Shown here piece by piece: positions 18,935 through 27,220 of a stretch of 64,000 nucleotides of DNA (position 1 is its first letter; every line of letters starts with the position of its first letter). The translations under genes and the position numbers were made by a program. Location of the stretch: the NCBI GenBank assembly GCA_019637265.1, contig JAHBVY010000001.1, positions 1 to 64,000 of the forward strand. Direction: 5' to 3'. The notes beneath the pieces are model-generated. The model saw only the letters and a program-made list of their open reading frames with translations. It made no database searches and had not been told where the DNA came from. This DNA is from Polyangiaceae bacterium. Its GTDB lineage: Bacteria > Myxococcota_A > Polyangia > Polyangiales > Polyangiaceae.

Positions 18935-19819
18935 GTGACCCGGCTGGTGAGCGTGAATGGCCGCATCGTCGCGCCCGAGGACGCGAAGGTGAGCGTGTAT
19001 GACCGTGGCTTCCTCTATGGGGACTCGGTGTTCGAGACGCTCAGGACCTATGAGCGCGTCCCGTTCGCGCTCACGGAGCACCTCGCGCGCCTCGAGCGCA
19101 GCGCGACGCTCGTCGCGATGGAGCTCCCGGTGTCGCTCGAGCAGCTCCAGCGAGAGCTACTCGAGGTGCTGGAGGCGGCGGGCGATCAGGAGAGCTACGC
19201 GCGCCTGATGATCACGCGCGGTCAAGGGGAGCTGGGGCTCGCGCCGAGCGAGGCCGAGGCGCTGCGCGTGATCTTGGTGGAGCCGCTCACGCCGCCACCG
19301 GTAGCGCAGCGGGAGCGCGGCATCGCGGTCACCCTGTACGGCGCGCGGCGCGCGACCGACGCGACCTTGGCTGCGGGCGCCAAGGTGGGGAACTACCTGA
19401 CGAGCGTGCTGGCCATGGCCGAGGCGCGCCGAGCCGGCGCCGCCGAGGCGCTGATCGTGGACGGCGAGGGTCAGGTGCTCGAGGGCGCCACCTCCAACGT
19501 GTTCGTGGTGAAGGACGGCGCGCTGATCACGCCTCCTATTTCCGTGGGGATATTGCCGGGCATCACCCGCGCCGCGGTGCTGGCCCTGGCGCGTGAGCTG
19601 GGCATCCAGGCGCGCGTCGCCCCGCTCGACGTGAGCGCGCTCTTGGCCGCCGACGAGGTCTTCATCACCTCCAGCATCCGCGAGCTGCTCGGTGTGGTCC
19701 GCGTCGCGGATCAGATCATCGGCGACGGAAAGCCAGGTGAGCTGACGCATCGGCTCCACAGCGCCTTCCAGGAGCGCGTGCGGTCCGGAGCGCCGTTCTC
19801 GCTCAGCCACGGCGAGTGA
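18935..19819 (+). CDS. Class IV PLP aminotransferase (IlvE/DAAT/PabC family)
   Basis: About 294 residues, fold-type IV pyridoxal-phosphate enzyme. The N-terminal VYDRGFLYGDSVFETLRTY block, the PLP lysine in AAGAKVGNYL (K150 from the chosen start), the ALIVDGEGQVLEGATSNVF phosphate/PLP block and GILPGITRAAVLALARELGI are all present. These motifs are shared by branched-chain aminotransferase, D-amino acid transaminase and aminodeoxychorismate lyase, and the sequence alone does not separate them; IlvE or D-amino acid transaminase is favoured by length. The GTG at 18935 was chosen because of GAAGG upstream and because it clears the preceding gene; a second GTG at 18947 is possible. The frame's upstream extension overlaps the DUF374 gene and is rejected. 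Confidence 0.88.
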   Translation: MTRLVSVNGRIVAPEDAKVSVYDRGFLYGDSVFETLRTYERVPFALTEHLARLERSATLVAMELPVSLEQLQRELLEVLEAAGDQESYARLMITRGQGELGLAPSEAEALRVILVEPLTPPPVAQRERGIAVTLYGARRATDATLAAGAKVGNYLTSVLAMAEARRAGAAEALIVDGEGQVLEGATSNVFVVKDGALITPPISVGILPGITRAAVLALARELGIQARVAPLDVSALLAADEVFITSSIRELLGVVRVADQIIGDGKPGELTHRLHSAFQERVRSGAPFSLSHGE

Positions 19820-20247
19820 CGCGCTGCCGTCCAATGCCACGGTACCGGATCGTTTGTAGCGAGGTGGTCGCGAAGCTTCGACGTTGGGGCGTGGTTTTTT
19901 CGGGGTTGGAAGGGCTCGGTCGCGCCTTGGGTGGCTCCCGCTAGTTGCCTCATCCAGCCATGGCTCGGGCTCAGCGCTGGGCGTCTTTGGGCGCGGCGGC
20001 TGGGGGGCACAGCCTTCCTGGCGCCGCCCGACGCGGTGCCGGCAAACCCCCAACCCTGTCCTCGCCTGCTCCCGTTCCAGCAAGAGCGGATGCAGCGTGA
20101 ATAGCGGCGCGTGGCCCCCGTCAGAGTCGGTGGCGTCGCGCTGGCCCCCATGCTCAAACTGCTAGACGAATCGAGCGGCTGCCAGGGAAGAGCGGCACCT
20201 TGGGCGCGTACATCTCCCGGCGTCTTTTTCTGATGAGGACTTGGAAC
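19820..20247. other. 428-base intergenic region
   Basis: Spacer between two plus-strand genes. It contains one copy of the dispersed CCAACCCCC motif (minus orientation, 19893-19909) and a C-rich CAAACCCCCAACCC at about 20045-20058. No open frame resembles a real protein on either strand. The leader of the following lipoprotein gene lies at the right end. No promoter with convincing spacing was found. Confidence 0.5.
19893..19909 (-). repeat. Dispersed CCAACCCC/A6 motif, copy 2
   Basis: The plus strand reads GGTTTTTTCGGGGTTGG, 74 bases after the aminotransferase stop codon. It is a member of the dispersed intergenic motif family. Confidence 0.5.
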
Positions 20248-21153
20248 ATGAACCTGAAAAAACTCGCTGCCTTGAGCTCTATTGGCCTCGGGATCTTAGT
20301 TGGCTCCACCGGCTGCTCGCTCCAGTGTGAGGAGAACGAGGAGGACAACGGCACCACCTGCGTCGCCAAGCCCCTCAAGTTCGTCCAGGCGAGCAACCCC
20401 AAGGTCTCGCGGGTGAACTACCGCTCCGGCGGCAGCTTGGACCTGGCCGTCGTCAACGGCTCCATCACCATCGTTCGGGGTGAGGGAGATCAGGTCGTGG
20501 TGGAGTCCACCCCGCGCACCGGCAAGCCGCAGGAGACGCCAGACGAGGAGTTCACCGCGGAGCTCGAGGACCTGAACGAGCGCACCCTCGTGGAGGGTAA
20601 CGCCCAGGGCGACACCATCGTGACCGCGCCCGGCGGCGGCTTCAAGTCGGTGTCCGTGGTGGTGCGGCTGCCCCCGGCCTTCAACGGCACCATCAAGCTG
20701 AGCCAGGGCAACGGCTCCACCAAGATCAACGATTCGGCTGGCGCCACCGCCATCGACGTCTTGAGCGAAAACGGCTCTTGTGATCTCAGGGGCTCGACCA
20801 GCGTGGTCTCCACCTTGGTGAACTGCGAGAACGGCTCGGTTAGCGTCGACGGAGTGGCTGACTACGTGAACATCATCGCGGGCAACGGCGACTTGTTCGT
20901 CCACCTCGCGTCCATCTCGGGTGGCGGAGGGGAGATCACCGCGGACAACGGCGACATCGAGCTGGCGCTACCGCTCGGCGACAGCTACTCGGTGCAGGCG
21001 CGCGCCGGGAGCTCGGTGGACTTCCAGAACCCGAACGGGTGCACCGTCAGTGAGGCGGCCGTCAACTCGAAGACGCTGAGCTGCGGCCAGGGTGGCCCGG
21101 TGTACCAGGTGGAGGCGCTGCGCACCGGCGCGACGATCTCCGCTTCGTACTGA
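20248..21153 (+). CDS. Putative lipoprotein with DUF4097-like beta-repeat domain
   Basis: 301 residues. The ATG at 20248 has GAGGA about 9 bases upstream and gives a clean lipoprotein signal (MNLKKLAALSS...ILVGSTGC); the ATG at 20233 is possible but less well placed. A short Cys/Glu-rich stretch follows the lipobox. The rest is Gly/Asn/Ser-rich with alternating short strands such as GGSLDLAVVNGSITIVRG, TIKLSQGNGSTKI and DVLSENGSCDLRGSTSV, which is the look of the DUF4097 or auto-transporter-adhesin-head type beta-helix. A right-handed beta-helix exposed at the envelope is inferred. No catalytic motif is seen. It is followed by a rho-independent terminator. Confidence 0.75.
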   Translation: MNLKKLAALSSIGLGILVGSTGCSLQCEENEEDNGTTCVAKPLKFVQASNPKVSRVNYRSGGSLDLAVVNGSITIVRGEGDQVVVESTPRTGKPQETPDEEFTAELEDLNERTLVEGNAQGDTIVTAPGGGFKSVSVVVRLPPAFNGTIKLSQGNGSTKINDSAGATAIDVLSENGSCDLRGSTSVVSTLVNCENGSVSVDGVADYVNIIAGNGDLFVHLASISGGGGEITADNGDIELALPLGDSYSVQARAGSSVDFQNPNGCTVSEAAVNSKTLSCGQGGPVYQVEALRTGATISASY

Positions 21154-21177
21154 CCCCTGACAATCAGGTGAGCTGCT

Positions 21178-21215
21178 GGGCGCCCTCGCGGGCGCCCGGT
21201 TGCATTTTGTGTTTT
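21178..21215 (+). terminator. Rho-independent terminator after the beta-repeat lipoprotein
   Basis: A GGGCGCCC-TCGC-GGGCGCCC stem-loop (21178-21197) is followed by GGTTGCATTTTGTGTTTT. It starts 25 bases after the stop codon at 21153, between two convergent genes. Confidence 0.65.
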
Positions 21216-21227
21216 GAGCTGTGGCTT

Positions 21228-21252
21228 GGGCGGGTTTGAAACCCGCCCCTAC
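21228..21252. repeat. REP-like palindrome, copy A
   Basis: Contains the perfect palindrome GGCGGGTTTGAAACCCGCC followed by CCTAC. The same core occurs at 23767-23791. A second, shorter palindrome GGCAAGGTCTTGCC and two direct TTGGGGCAAG copies follow at 21259-21295. The element lies between convergent genes, a usual place for REP-type repeats. Confidence 0.75.
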
Positions 21253-21313
21253 GCATCATTGGGGCAAGCACACACCGTTGGGGCAAGGTCTTGCCTGCGC
21301 GTCGGGTGGTTGC

Positions 21314-22591
21314 CTACCAGTTGTCGTCGACGGGTGCACCGTCAGCTGCGTTGTCTGACTTCGTGCCCTCCGCCTCGTCAGCTGCGCTGTCTGGATCCGC
21401 GGTGGCTGCTTCGGTGAGGGCGGCGCTGGCGGCCTCCGCCTCCGCGGCTTCGGCGAGGGAGGCGCTGGCGGTGGCCTCCACTTCGCGCAGCGCGGCGACA
21501 TCGGGGCTCATCCGGGGGATCGGCAGTGACCCCCGATTCTGAGCGGCGATCTGCGCCAGGCCCTTCTGGAAGAAGCCAACCAGGAACGGCAGCTCGCTCG
21601 GCGGATCCGTGATCAGGCCGCGCGCCTCGATCATGCGGATGGTGGCGGCGACCTCGAGCGCCGCTTGCTCACCGCTGGTCGCCAGCACGCTGATCGCGGC
21701 GTCCTTCAAGCGCCGCACCAGCTGCTCCCGCCGCTGCGGAGAGAAGTAGCGGTCGGCGGCCTCGGCCGCCTTCTTGCTGACGATGTCGCGCGCGAGCTCC
21801 TCATCGGGCGCCTCCGGGAGGGCGCGCCCGAGCTCCTGTAGCAGCTCACGCATCGCCTCGGGCTCCGGCACCCAACCGGCGAGCTCCGGCAGGCGGTGCA
21901 GCGCCAGCGAGGTGCTGGCGAGCTGCCGCGCGTCTTCATCGGCGAGCTCGAAGCCCTCTTCGTCGAAGGGGTGTGGCTCGGGCGCTTCGGGGAGCGGCTG
22001 GAGCAGCTCCGCCGCGCTGGTGAGCCCGAGCGGCTCCGGGGTGCCGAGCGTGCGGTGCAGGAGGCGGCAAGCCTCCACGCGCTGGCGCGCCCAGGGCACC
22101 GGCACCTTCGCCGGCTTGCTGTCCGCCGAGCCGGCGAAATCGCGCATCGCCTTGCGGAGCGCGCTGGCCGAATACTCGCCAGTGTTCAGGCGGTGCAGGC
22201 CCAGCTCGTCATGAGCAATGACGAACGTCGCCTTGTAGCGGCCGTCCTTACGGCGCAGGGTGAAGACGAGCGCGAAGTGCCCCGCTGGATCTGGGCTGAG
22301 CAGCCAAGCCTCGTTCGCGGGCGCCGCCTCTTGGGCGACGGGGCGCGCGGTGTGGGTGAGCGTGGGCGGCTTGATCCCGCGGGACTTCAGCACGTTCAGC
22401 CCGCGCCGGGCCTGCTTGCGAAGGGGTGAGTCGAGCTGACTTGCGGCCTGCACGGCCTCGGCGTTGCCGGCCGCGATCCAGGCGCTTAGCAGGGCCTCGG
22501 CGCCGCCGCCTGCCTCCGTGAGGGTGTGGGCGGCTCGAGCGGCGCTGGCCGTCAGCTGCTCCTGGGTGAAGCTCGGTTGTGCTTGGGTCAT
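21314..22591 (-). CDS. Conserved hypothetical protein, acidic Ala-rich tail
   Basis: 425 residues, no signal peptide or membrane helix, so probably cytoplasmic. It is not assigned to a family. The N-terminal 60 residues look helical (AWIAAGNAEAVQAASQLDSPLRKQARRGLNVLKSRG); the middle has a beta-rich block (NEAWLLSPDPAGHFALVFTLRRKDGRYKATFVI split across strands) reminiscent of a small alpha/beta domain; the last ~60 residues are Ala/Glu/Asp low complexity. The ATG start has a good GAGGAA site 5 bases upstream. It is the last gene of the minus-strand dnaX-recR-ridA group, 69 bases after ridA, and faces the plus-strand lipoprotein gene. A role related to replication or recombination is only suggested by position. 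Confidence 0.75.
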   Translation of the reverse strand: MTQAQPSFTQEQLTASAARAAHTLTEAGGGAEALLSAWIAAGNAEAVQAASQLDSPLRKQARRGLNVLKSRGIKPPTLTHTARPVAQEAAPANEAWLLSPDPAGHFALVFTLRRKDGRYKATFVIAHDELGLHRLNTGEYSASALRKAMRDFAGSADSKPAKVPVPWARQRVEACRLLHRTLGTPEPLGLTSAAELLQPLPEAPEPHPFDEEGFELADEDARQLASTSLALHRLPELAGWVPEPEAMRELLQELGRALPEAPDEELARDIVSKKAAEAADRYFSPQRREQLVRRLKDAAISVLATSGEQAALEVAATIRMIEARGLITDPPSELPFLVGFFQKGLAQIAAQNRGSLPIPRMSPDVAALREVEATASASLAEAAEAEAASAALTEAATADPDSAADEAEGTKSDNAADGAPVDDNW

Positions 22592-22660
22592 GGTGTTCCT
22601 CGATGATGCGCGCGCGCTCGGGCGCGGCGTGTGTCCGGTGAAGCAGCTCGGCGCGGTCAG

Positions 22661-23059
22661 TCAGTCGCGCGCGAGGGCGATGGCCTCGATTTCGACGCGC
22701 GCGCCGCGCGGCAGGCCGGCGACGGCGACGGTGGCGCGCGCTGGGGGCGCCTCGCTGAAGTAGCGCGCGTACACCTGGTTCACGGCCTCGAAGTCGCTCA
22801 TCGCCGTGAGGTAGATGGTGGTCTTGACCACGTCTCGTAGGCTGAGCTGACTGGCGGTGAGCACCGCCTCGAGGTTCTTCAAGGCGCGATCCGTCTCGTC
22901 CCCAACCCCCCCTTGAATCAGCTCCCCCGTCTGGGGATCCATCGGGATCTGCCCGCTGACGAACACGAATCCACCGGCGCGCACGGCCTGGCTGTAGGGC
23001 CCGATGGCGGCGGGCGCGTGGGGCGTGGTGATCACTTCGCGGGTGGGGCGCGGCTCCAT
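22661..23059 (-). CDS. ridA: RidA family deaminase (reactive intermediate/imine)
   Basis: 132 residues, standard length for RidA, which hydrolyses 2-iminopropanoate/2-iminobutanoate released by PLP enzymes. The family motifs are visible: IGPYSQAV near the N-terminus, FVFVSGQIPMDPQTGEL, the conserved arginine in PPARATVAV and the C-terminal VEIEAIAL with the conserved glutamate. The arginine supports the archetypal RidA subgroup rather than an inactive Rid homologue. It lies 52 bases downstream of recR on the same strand and is probably co-transcribed. The PLP aminotransferase gene at 18935 could be one source of substrate, but that link is inference only. Confidence 0.93.
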   Translation of the reverse strand: MEPRPTREVITTPHAPAAIGPYSQAVRAGGFVFVSGQIPMDPQTGELIQGGVGDETDRALKNLEAVLTASQLSLRDVVKTTIYLTAMSDFEAVNQVYARYFSEAPPARATVAVAGLPRGARVEIEAIALARD

Positions 23060-23111
23060 GGGTGCGAATAGTGGAGCGGCGCCTAGGCCGAGGCAACTGG
23101 GAGCGGTGCGG

Positions 23112-23720
23112 TCAATCGAGGTTGCGGCGCCCGTCGATGGCGCGCCCCAGGGTGATGCGGTCGGCGAACTCCAAGTCGCCGCCGTGGGGTACCCCGCTGG
23201 CGATGCGAGTGAGGCGGACTTGGTCCCCCAGCTCGCGCGACAAGAGGAGCGCCGTCGCCTCGCCGTCCACCGATGGAGGTGTCGCCACGAGCACCTCCTT
23301 CACGCCGTCCTCGATGATGCGGCGCTTCAGCTCCGCGAGCGGCAGCTCGCTGGGGCCCACGCCGTCGAGCGGTGACAAGAGCTTGCCGAGCACGAAGTAG
23401 CGCCCGCGCATGGCGCCGCTTCGCTCCACCGCGAGCAGATCTTGCACGCGCGCCACGACGCACAGAAGCTCCGGTTCGCGGCGGGTGTCGCGGCACACGG
23501 CGCAGGTGGCGGGGCCGTCGTCCGTGAGCTCGGCGATGTTGCCGCAGCGTGCGCAGGGCTGCACCCGCGCCGCGAGCTGAGACAGCTCGGCGCCCAAGCG
23601 CGCGGCGAGATCGTCACCGGTGCTGATGAGGTGGAGGGCGAAGCGCTGCGCTGTCTTCTCGCCGACCCCCGGGAGCCGCGAGAGCAGCTGCACCAGCCGC
23701 GTGAGGCTCTCTGGCAGCAT
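23112..23720 (-). CDS. recR: Recombination mediator RecR
   Basis: 202 residues, the normal RecR size. Domains in order: helix-hairpin-helix (SRLPGVGEKTAQRFALHL, residues ~14-31), a four-cysteine zinc finger (CARC...CAVC, about 56-76), a TOPRIM domain (ELLCVVARVQDLLAVERSGAMRGRYFVL) and the C-terminal Walker-B-like segment. RecR acts with RecF/RecO to load RecA at gaps. Its start codon directly follows the 48-bp repeat block downstream of dnaX. In many bacteria dnaX, ybaB and recR are adjacent; here ybaB is not between them. Confidence 0.96.
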   Translation of the reverse strand: MLPESLTRLVQLLSRLPGVGEKTAQRFALHLISTGDDLAARLGAELSQLAARVQPCARCGNIAELTDDGPATCAVCRDTRREPELLCVVARVQDLLAVERSGAMRGRYFVLGKLLSPLDGVGPSELPLAELKRRIIEDGVKEVLVATPPSVDGEATALLLSRELGDQVRLTRIASGVPHGGDLEFADRITLGRAIDGRRNLD

Positions 23721-23762
23721 CAGGGTGCACCTGGGGTGTGCGCGGCGTGGCGCGGTGATTGG

Positions 23763-23896
23763 GTGCGGGCGGGTTTGAAACCCGCCCCTACAGGTGCGTT
23801 GGGTGATTGGGTGTGGGCTGATTTGAAGCCTGCCGCCACGGGTGCGTTGGGTGATTGGGTGTGGGCGGGTTTGAAGCCTGCCCCGGGTGAGTTGGG
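23763..23896. repeat. 48-bp tandem repeat with REP-like core between dnaX and recR
   Basis: Two full 48-base copies (23763-23810, 23811-23858) and a partial third (23859-23896). Each contains GTTTGAA flanked by GC-rich arms; the first copy has the perfect palindrome GGCGGGTTTGAAACCCGCC plus CCTAC as at 21228. Because 48 is a multiple of three, the minus strand stays open with a 16-residue period (GAGFKPAHTQSPNAPV), from inside the dnaX end to the recR start codon. I read this as a repeat array rather than a gene. Confidence 0.85.
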
Positions 23897-23897
23897 A

Positions 23898-26141
23898 TCA
23901 TTCATAGGGGGCGATGCGCTTCACGCGGGCGCCTAGCAGGCGTTCGGCGGCGAGCACGAGGGGGTGGTTCTTGGCGCGCTCGATCGCGGCCAGGCGCTCG
24001 GCCTCGCGGCGCTCGGCCTCCAGGGTGGCCAGGGTGTGGACCTGAGCGTCGGGCAGGTCGAACTCGTAGCGCAGCTTGGGCTCGGCTCCGAAGTGGGCCG
24101 TTGCGTGCTGAAGGATGGCGGCGCGCGCCTCCTGGGAGTCCGTCTGGCCTCGGAACACATCGTGGCGATCGAAGCCGAGCGCCACCTCCTCCGCGCTGAA
24201 CTCGAGCAGCAGCGCGTGGTTCAGCTTCGCGGCGAGGTCCGGGCGCTCGGCGCGCAGCGGGGTGAGCAGCTTCGCCCAGGCCTCGAGGCGCGCGCGGTGC
24301 TCCGCGCTGGGCGGGCCGATGGCGGCCGCACGCGCGAGCAAGTACGTATCTTCCGGGTTGCCGCTCGGGCGCGAAGGCGGCGCGCTGGGCCTGGCGGAGG
24401 GCGGTGCGCTGGGGCGCACTGAAGGTGGCGCGCTGGGCCTGGTGGAGGGTGGTGCGCTGGGGCGCACTGAAGGTGGCGCGCTCGGCCTGACGGAACGCGG
24501 TTCGTCCGTGGATCGAATGGGCTCATGCGGGTGCGGCTCGTCCGTGGAGCGGACGGGTTGATGTGGGCGTGGTTCGTCCGTGGAGCGAACGGGCTCATGC
24601 GGGTGTGGCTCGTCAGCTGGGCGGACCCGATCGAGCGCCTCGTCGCCGTCCGCGGCGCCTCCAGCGTCAGGGGCCGCGGGTGCCGAGGCGGGCGCCAGTG
24701 AAGCGATTTCGGGTGGTGAGGCAGGGGACGGAGCGGCGCGCGGTGGGCTCGGAGCGGCAGCTGGCGGTTCTTCCGCGGGCTCGCTCGGCGCCTGCGCAGC
24801 CGGCGCCGACTCGCGCGGCTGCGGTCGTGCGGGTGGCTGACGGTCCGCGGGTGGGGGCTCACGGCCGCTGGGCTCGCGACCCCCAGGCTCACGACCACTG
24901 GGCTCACGACCACTGGGCTCGCGGCCACCGGGCTCGCGGCCATTGGGCGCCGCGCGCGCCCCTGCGAGGCGCCGCTCGAGGCCTTGCAGGCGCGCGATGA
25001 GATCATCCACCGGGGTGAGCGGCGGGCGCCGCGCGAGGCGGAGCAGCAGCATCTCCAGCGCGGCGCGCGGCTGGGAGCCCCGCGCGACCTCGTCGAACCC
25101 CCGCGAGAACCCGAGGTGCAGCCGGAGCAAATCGTCCGTCTCCGCGCTGGCCGCGAGCGCCGCGAGCTCCTTGAGCTCATCCGCCGTCAGCTGGACGAGC
25201 GGCGCTGGGTCAGCCACCAGCTTGGCGACCACCAGATCGCGCAGCAGGCTCAGCAAATCGCGCGCGACGTGGGTCACGTTGTGGCCGCGCTCCGCCAGGC
25301 CATGGACGCGCTCGAGGCAGCTCGCGGCGTCCCCCGTCAGGAGCGCCGACGCGATCTGGCGTAGCGCCTCGTGGCTGGCGACGCCCAGCACCTCCGCCAC
25401 GCGGTCCGTCGTCAAGTCTTCGCCGAAGGCGATCACCTGATCGAGCAGGCTCATCGCGTCGCGCATCGAGCCGGCGGCCTCCCGCGCGATGATGTGGAGC
25501 GCGCCCTCTTCCGCGCGGATTTGCTCCAGCTCGAGCACCTGACGAAGGCGCTGGCTGATCTGCTGGGCGCCGATCAGCTTGAAGTCGAAGCGCTGCACCC
25601 GGCTCAAGATGGTGGCGGGGACCTTGTGCACCTCCGTGGTCGCGAAGATGAACTTCACGTGGGGGGGCGGCTCCTCCACCGTCTTCAAGAGCGCGTTCCA
25701 GGCGCCGCCCGAGAGCATGTGCACCTCGTCGACGATCACCACCTTGTAGCGGTCGCGCTGGGGACGGTAAGGCAGGCTGTCCTGAAGTCGCCGCACGTCG
25801 TCGACCGAGGCGTTGCTCGCGCCGTCGATCTCGAGGACGTCCACGTCCTTGCCATCCGTGATCTCGAGGCAGGCGGCGCACTTCAGGCAGGGGCTGCTGG
25901 TGGGGCCCGGGTCGGGCCCGCCCGGCGCGTGGGAGCTGGGATCGCCCAGGCAGTTCAGCGCCTTCGCCAGGATCCGCGCGCTGGTGGTCTTCCCAACCCC
26001 CCGAACCCCGGTGAAGAGGAAGGCGTGCGCCAAGCGACCGCTCGCGATGGCGCCGGCCAAGATGCGCGCCACGTGGTCCTGCCCCACCAAGTCGGTGAAG
26101 GTCATCGGCCGGTACTTGCGGGCGAGCACCACGTAGCTCAT
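23898..26141 (-). CDS. dnaX: DNA polymerase III subunit gamma/tau
   Basis: 747 residues from the conserved start MSYVVLARKYRP; the open frame 83 codons upstream is not supported. The AAA+ clamp-loader domain has Walker A GVRGVGKT (45-52), a zinc-binding cysteine set C64, C85, C88, C91, Walker B VVIVDEVHML (134-143) and LLKTVEEPPPHVKFIFATTE. The sensor region reads SRVQRF, with Val in place of the usual Cys of the SRC motif. Domains II and III follow to about residue 390. The next ~250 residues are a low-complexity linker with three tandem arrays: a 5-residue GREPS/G unit, a 12-residue RSTDEP.PH.PV unit and an 8-residue VRPSAPPS unit. A folded C-terminal region resembling tau follows. The protein loads the beta clamp and couples the replisome. 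It is divergent from a lipoprotein gene 82 bases away. Confidence 0.96.
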   Translation of the reverse strand: MSYVVLARKYRPMTFTDLVGQDHVARILAGAIASGRLAHAFLFTGVRGVGKTTSARILAKALNCLGDPSSHAPGGPDPGPTSSPCLKCAACLEITDGKDVDVLEIDGASNASVDDVRRLQDSLPYRPQRDRYKVVIVDEVHMLSGGAWNALLKTVEEPPPHVKFIFATTEVHKVPATILSRVQRFDFKLIGAQQISQRLRQVLELEQIRAEEGALHIIAREAAGSMRDAMSLLDQVIAFGEDLTTDRVAEVLGVASHEALRQIASALLTGDAASCLERVHGLAERGHNVTHVARDLLSLLRDLVVAKLVADPAPLVQLTADELKELAALAASAETDDLLRLHLGFSRGFDEVARGSQPRAALEMLLLRLARRPPLTPVDDLIARLQGLERRLAGARAAPNGREPGGREPSGREPSGREPGGREPSGREPPPADRQPPARPQPRESAPAAQAPSEPAEEPPAAAPSPPRAAPSPASPPEIASLAPASAPAAPDAGGAADGDEALDRVRPADEPHPHEPVRSTDEPRPHQPVRSTDEPHPHEPIRSTDEPRSVRPSAPPSVRPSAPPSTRPSAPPSVRPSAPPSARPSAPPSRPSGNPEDTYLLARAAAIGPPSAEHRARLEAWAKLLTPLRAERPDLAAKLNHALLLEFSAEEVALGFDRHDVFRGQTDSQEARAAILQHATAHFGAEPKLRYEFDLPDAQVHTLATLEAERREAERLAAIERAKNHPLVLAAERLLGARVKRIAPYE

Positions 26142-26223
26142 CGAGAGCGGACGTAGCAGATCGGCCTTGCTGCCCCAAGCCGCCGTTGATGCTCGGCGCC
26201 GTCGGGGCTGGTAGGGTGGGGGT

Positions 26224-27099
26224 ATGCGCACCGCCACCTGGCTCACGGCTGCTTGCCTCACCGCGCTCGGCTGCGCGGCGTCGCCGGGCGTGACGAGCGA
26301 AGCGCCGCCACCGTCGCCGCCCGCCACGTCGAGCGCGCCGCCGGCCGCCTCGATCGATCCGCCGCCCGCGAAGGAGCCCGAGCTCCCCAAGCTGAGCTTG
26401 GAGCCGCTCGAGCCACGCCACGCGGAGGACGCCGCGCTGAACCTCGAGCTGAAGTTCCCGATCCGCGGGCAGCGCGTCCGCCTCGATCGCGCCGCCGCCT
26501 ACAACGTGCGGCTGCAGCTCGACGGGCTTCCGCGCGGAACCAAAGGCCGCGCGCTGCTCCAGCTGGACGATCACCAACCCATCGAGGTGGATCCGAGCAA
26601 GCCGGTGCGGCTGGGCTCGCTGATCGATGAAGATCGCGATCTCACCGCGGGGCCGCACCTGCTGTTCGCGGTGGCGCTGGGGCCGGACGGGCGCGCCCTC
26701 TCGCCGCGGCCCGGCGCCTCGCGTGGCCCGGAGGCTTGGGTGGAGTTCGGGGTGGACACCGCGGAGCTGCCGGAGCGCCCCGCCGTGATTCGGGTGGTGA
26801 GCCCGCGCGGCACCTTCAACGGGCCCGCGCAGGCGGAGGCCGCGGAGCTCGACGTGCGGGTGGGGCCGCCGCTCAGCCAGGGCCCGGCGCGGCGGGTGCG
26901 GCTCGTGATCCGCGGTCCGGCAGTGCTCAGCCAGGACATCGACGCGGGGCCTCACCGCCTGCTCGGCCTAGTCAGTGGTGATTACCACATCACGGCCACC
27001 TTGCTCGACGCGCGCTCGGAGCCGCTCACGCACCCTGGCGCCACCGACGAGCAGATCATCACGGTGAACCTCGACGCGCCCAGCGCGGAGAGCCGCTAG
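26224..27099 (+). CDS. Putative lipoprotein
   Basis: 291 residues. The signal sequence ends in the lipobox LTALGC (residues ~13-18), followed by a Pro/Ser/Ala-rich linker to about residue 60. The remainder looks beta-rich, with pairs of Ig-like strands (ALNLELKFPIRGQRVRL, KGRALLQLDDHQPIEVDP, HRLLGLVSGDYHITATLLD), but I recognise no family. A purine-rich GTAGGGTGGGGGT precedes the ATG. It is divergent from dnaX, so the 82-base spacer must hold two promoters. A surface or periplasmic role is inferred from the signal only. Confidence 0.75.
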   Translation: MRTATWLTAACLTALGCAASPGVTSEAPPPSPPATSSAPPAASIDPPPAKEPELPKLSLEPLEPRHAEDAALNLELKFPIRGQRVRLDRAAAYNVRLQLDGLPRGTKGRALLQLDDHQPIEVDPSKPVRLGSLIDEDRDLTAGPHLLFAVALGPDGRALSPRPGASRGPEAWVEFGVDTAELPERPAVIRVVSPRGTFNGPAQAEAAELDVRVGPPLSQGPARRVRLVIRGPAVLSQDIDAGPHRLLGLVSGDYHITATLLDARSEPLTHPGATDEQIITVNLDAPSAESR

Positions 27100-27131
27100 C
27101 TCACGGTTGACTGCGGGCGATGGACTCGGGT

Positions 27132-27159
27132 GCGGTGCCGTCCAACCCCCCTGAAAACC
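27132..27159 (+). repeat. Dispersed CCAACCCCC motif, copy 3
   Basis: GCGGTGCCGTCCAACCCCC followed by CTGAAAACC. The first 19 bases recur exactly at 60294 and, inverted, at 56682-56700. It lies in the leader between the lipoprotein and histidine kinase genes. Confidence 0.65.
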
Positions 27160-27220
27160 TGAGTATGCTGAGCGCCGCGATGCAGCCTGGCGAGACGATC
27201 CTTGGCTCGGGCAGGGCGCC

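Noticed and set aside
23720-23905. 61-residue frame between dnaX and recR with a 16-residue repeating sequence
   Set aside because: It is the translation of the 48-bp tandem repeat; no ribosome binding site or conserved family is visible. It is reported as repeat, not gene.
26142-26390. An 83-codon N-terminal extension of DnaX
   Set aside because: The extension is Gly/Ala/Ser-rich and overlaps the divergent lipoprotein gene; the conserved family start is MSYVVLARKYRP.
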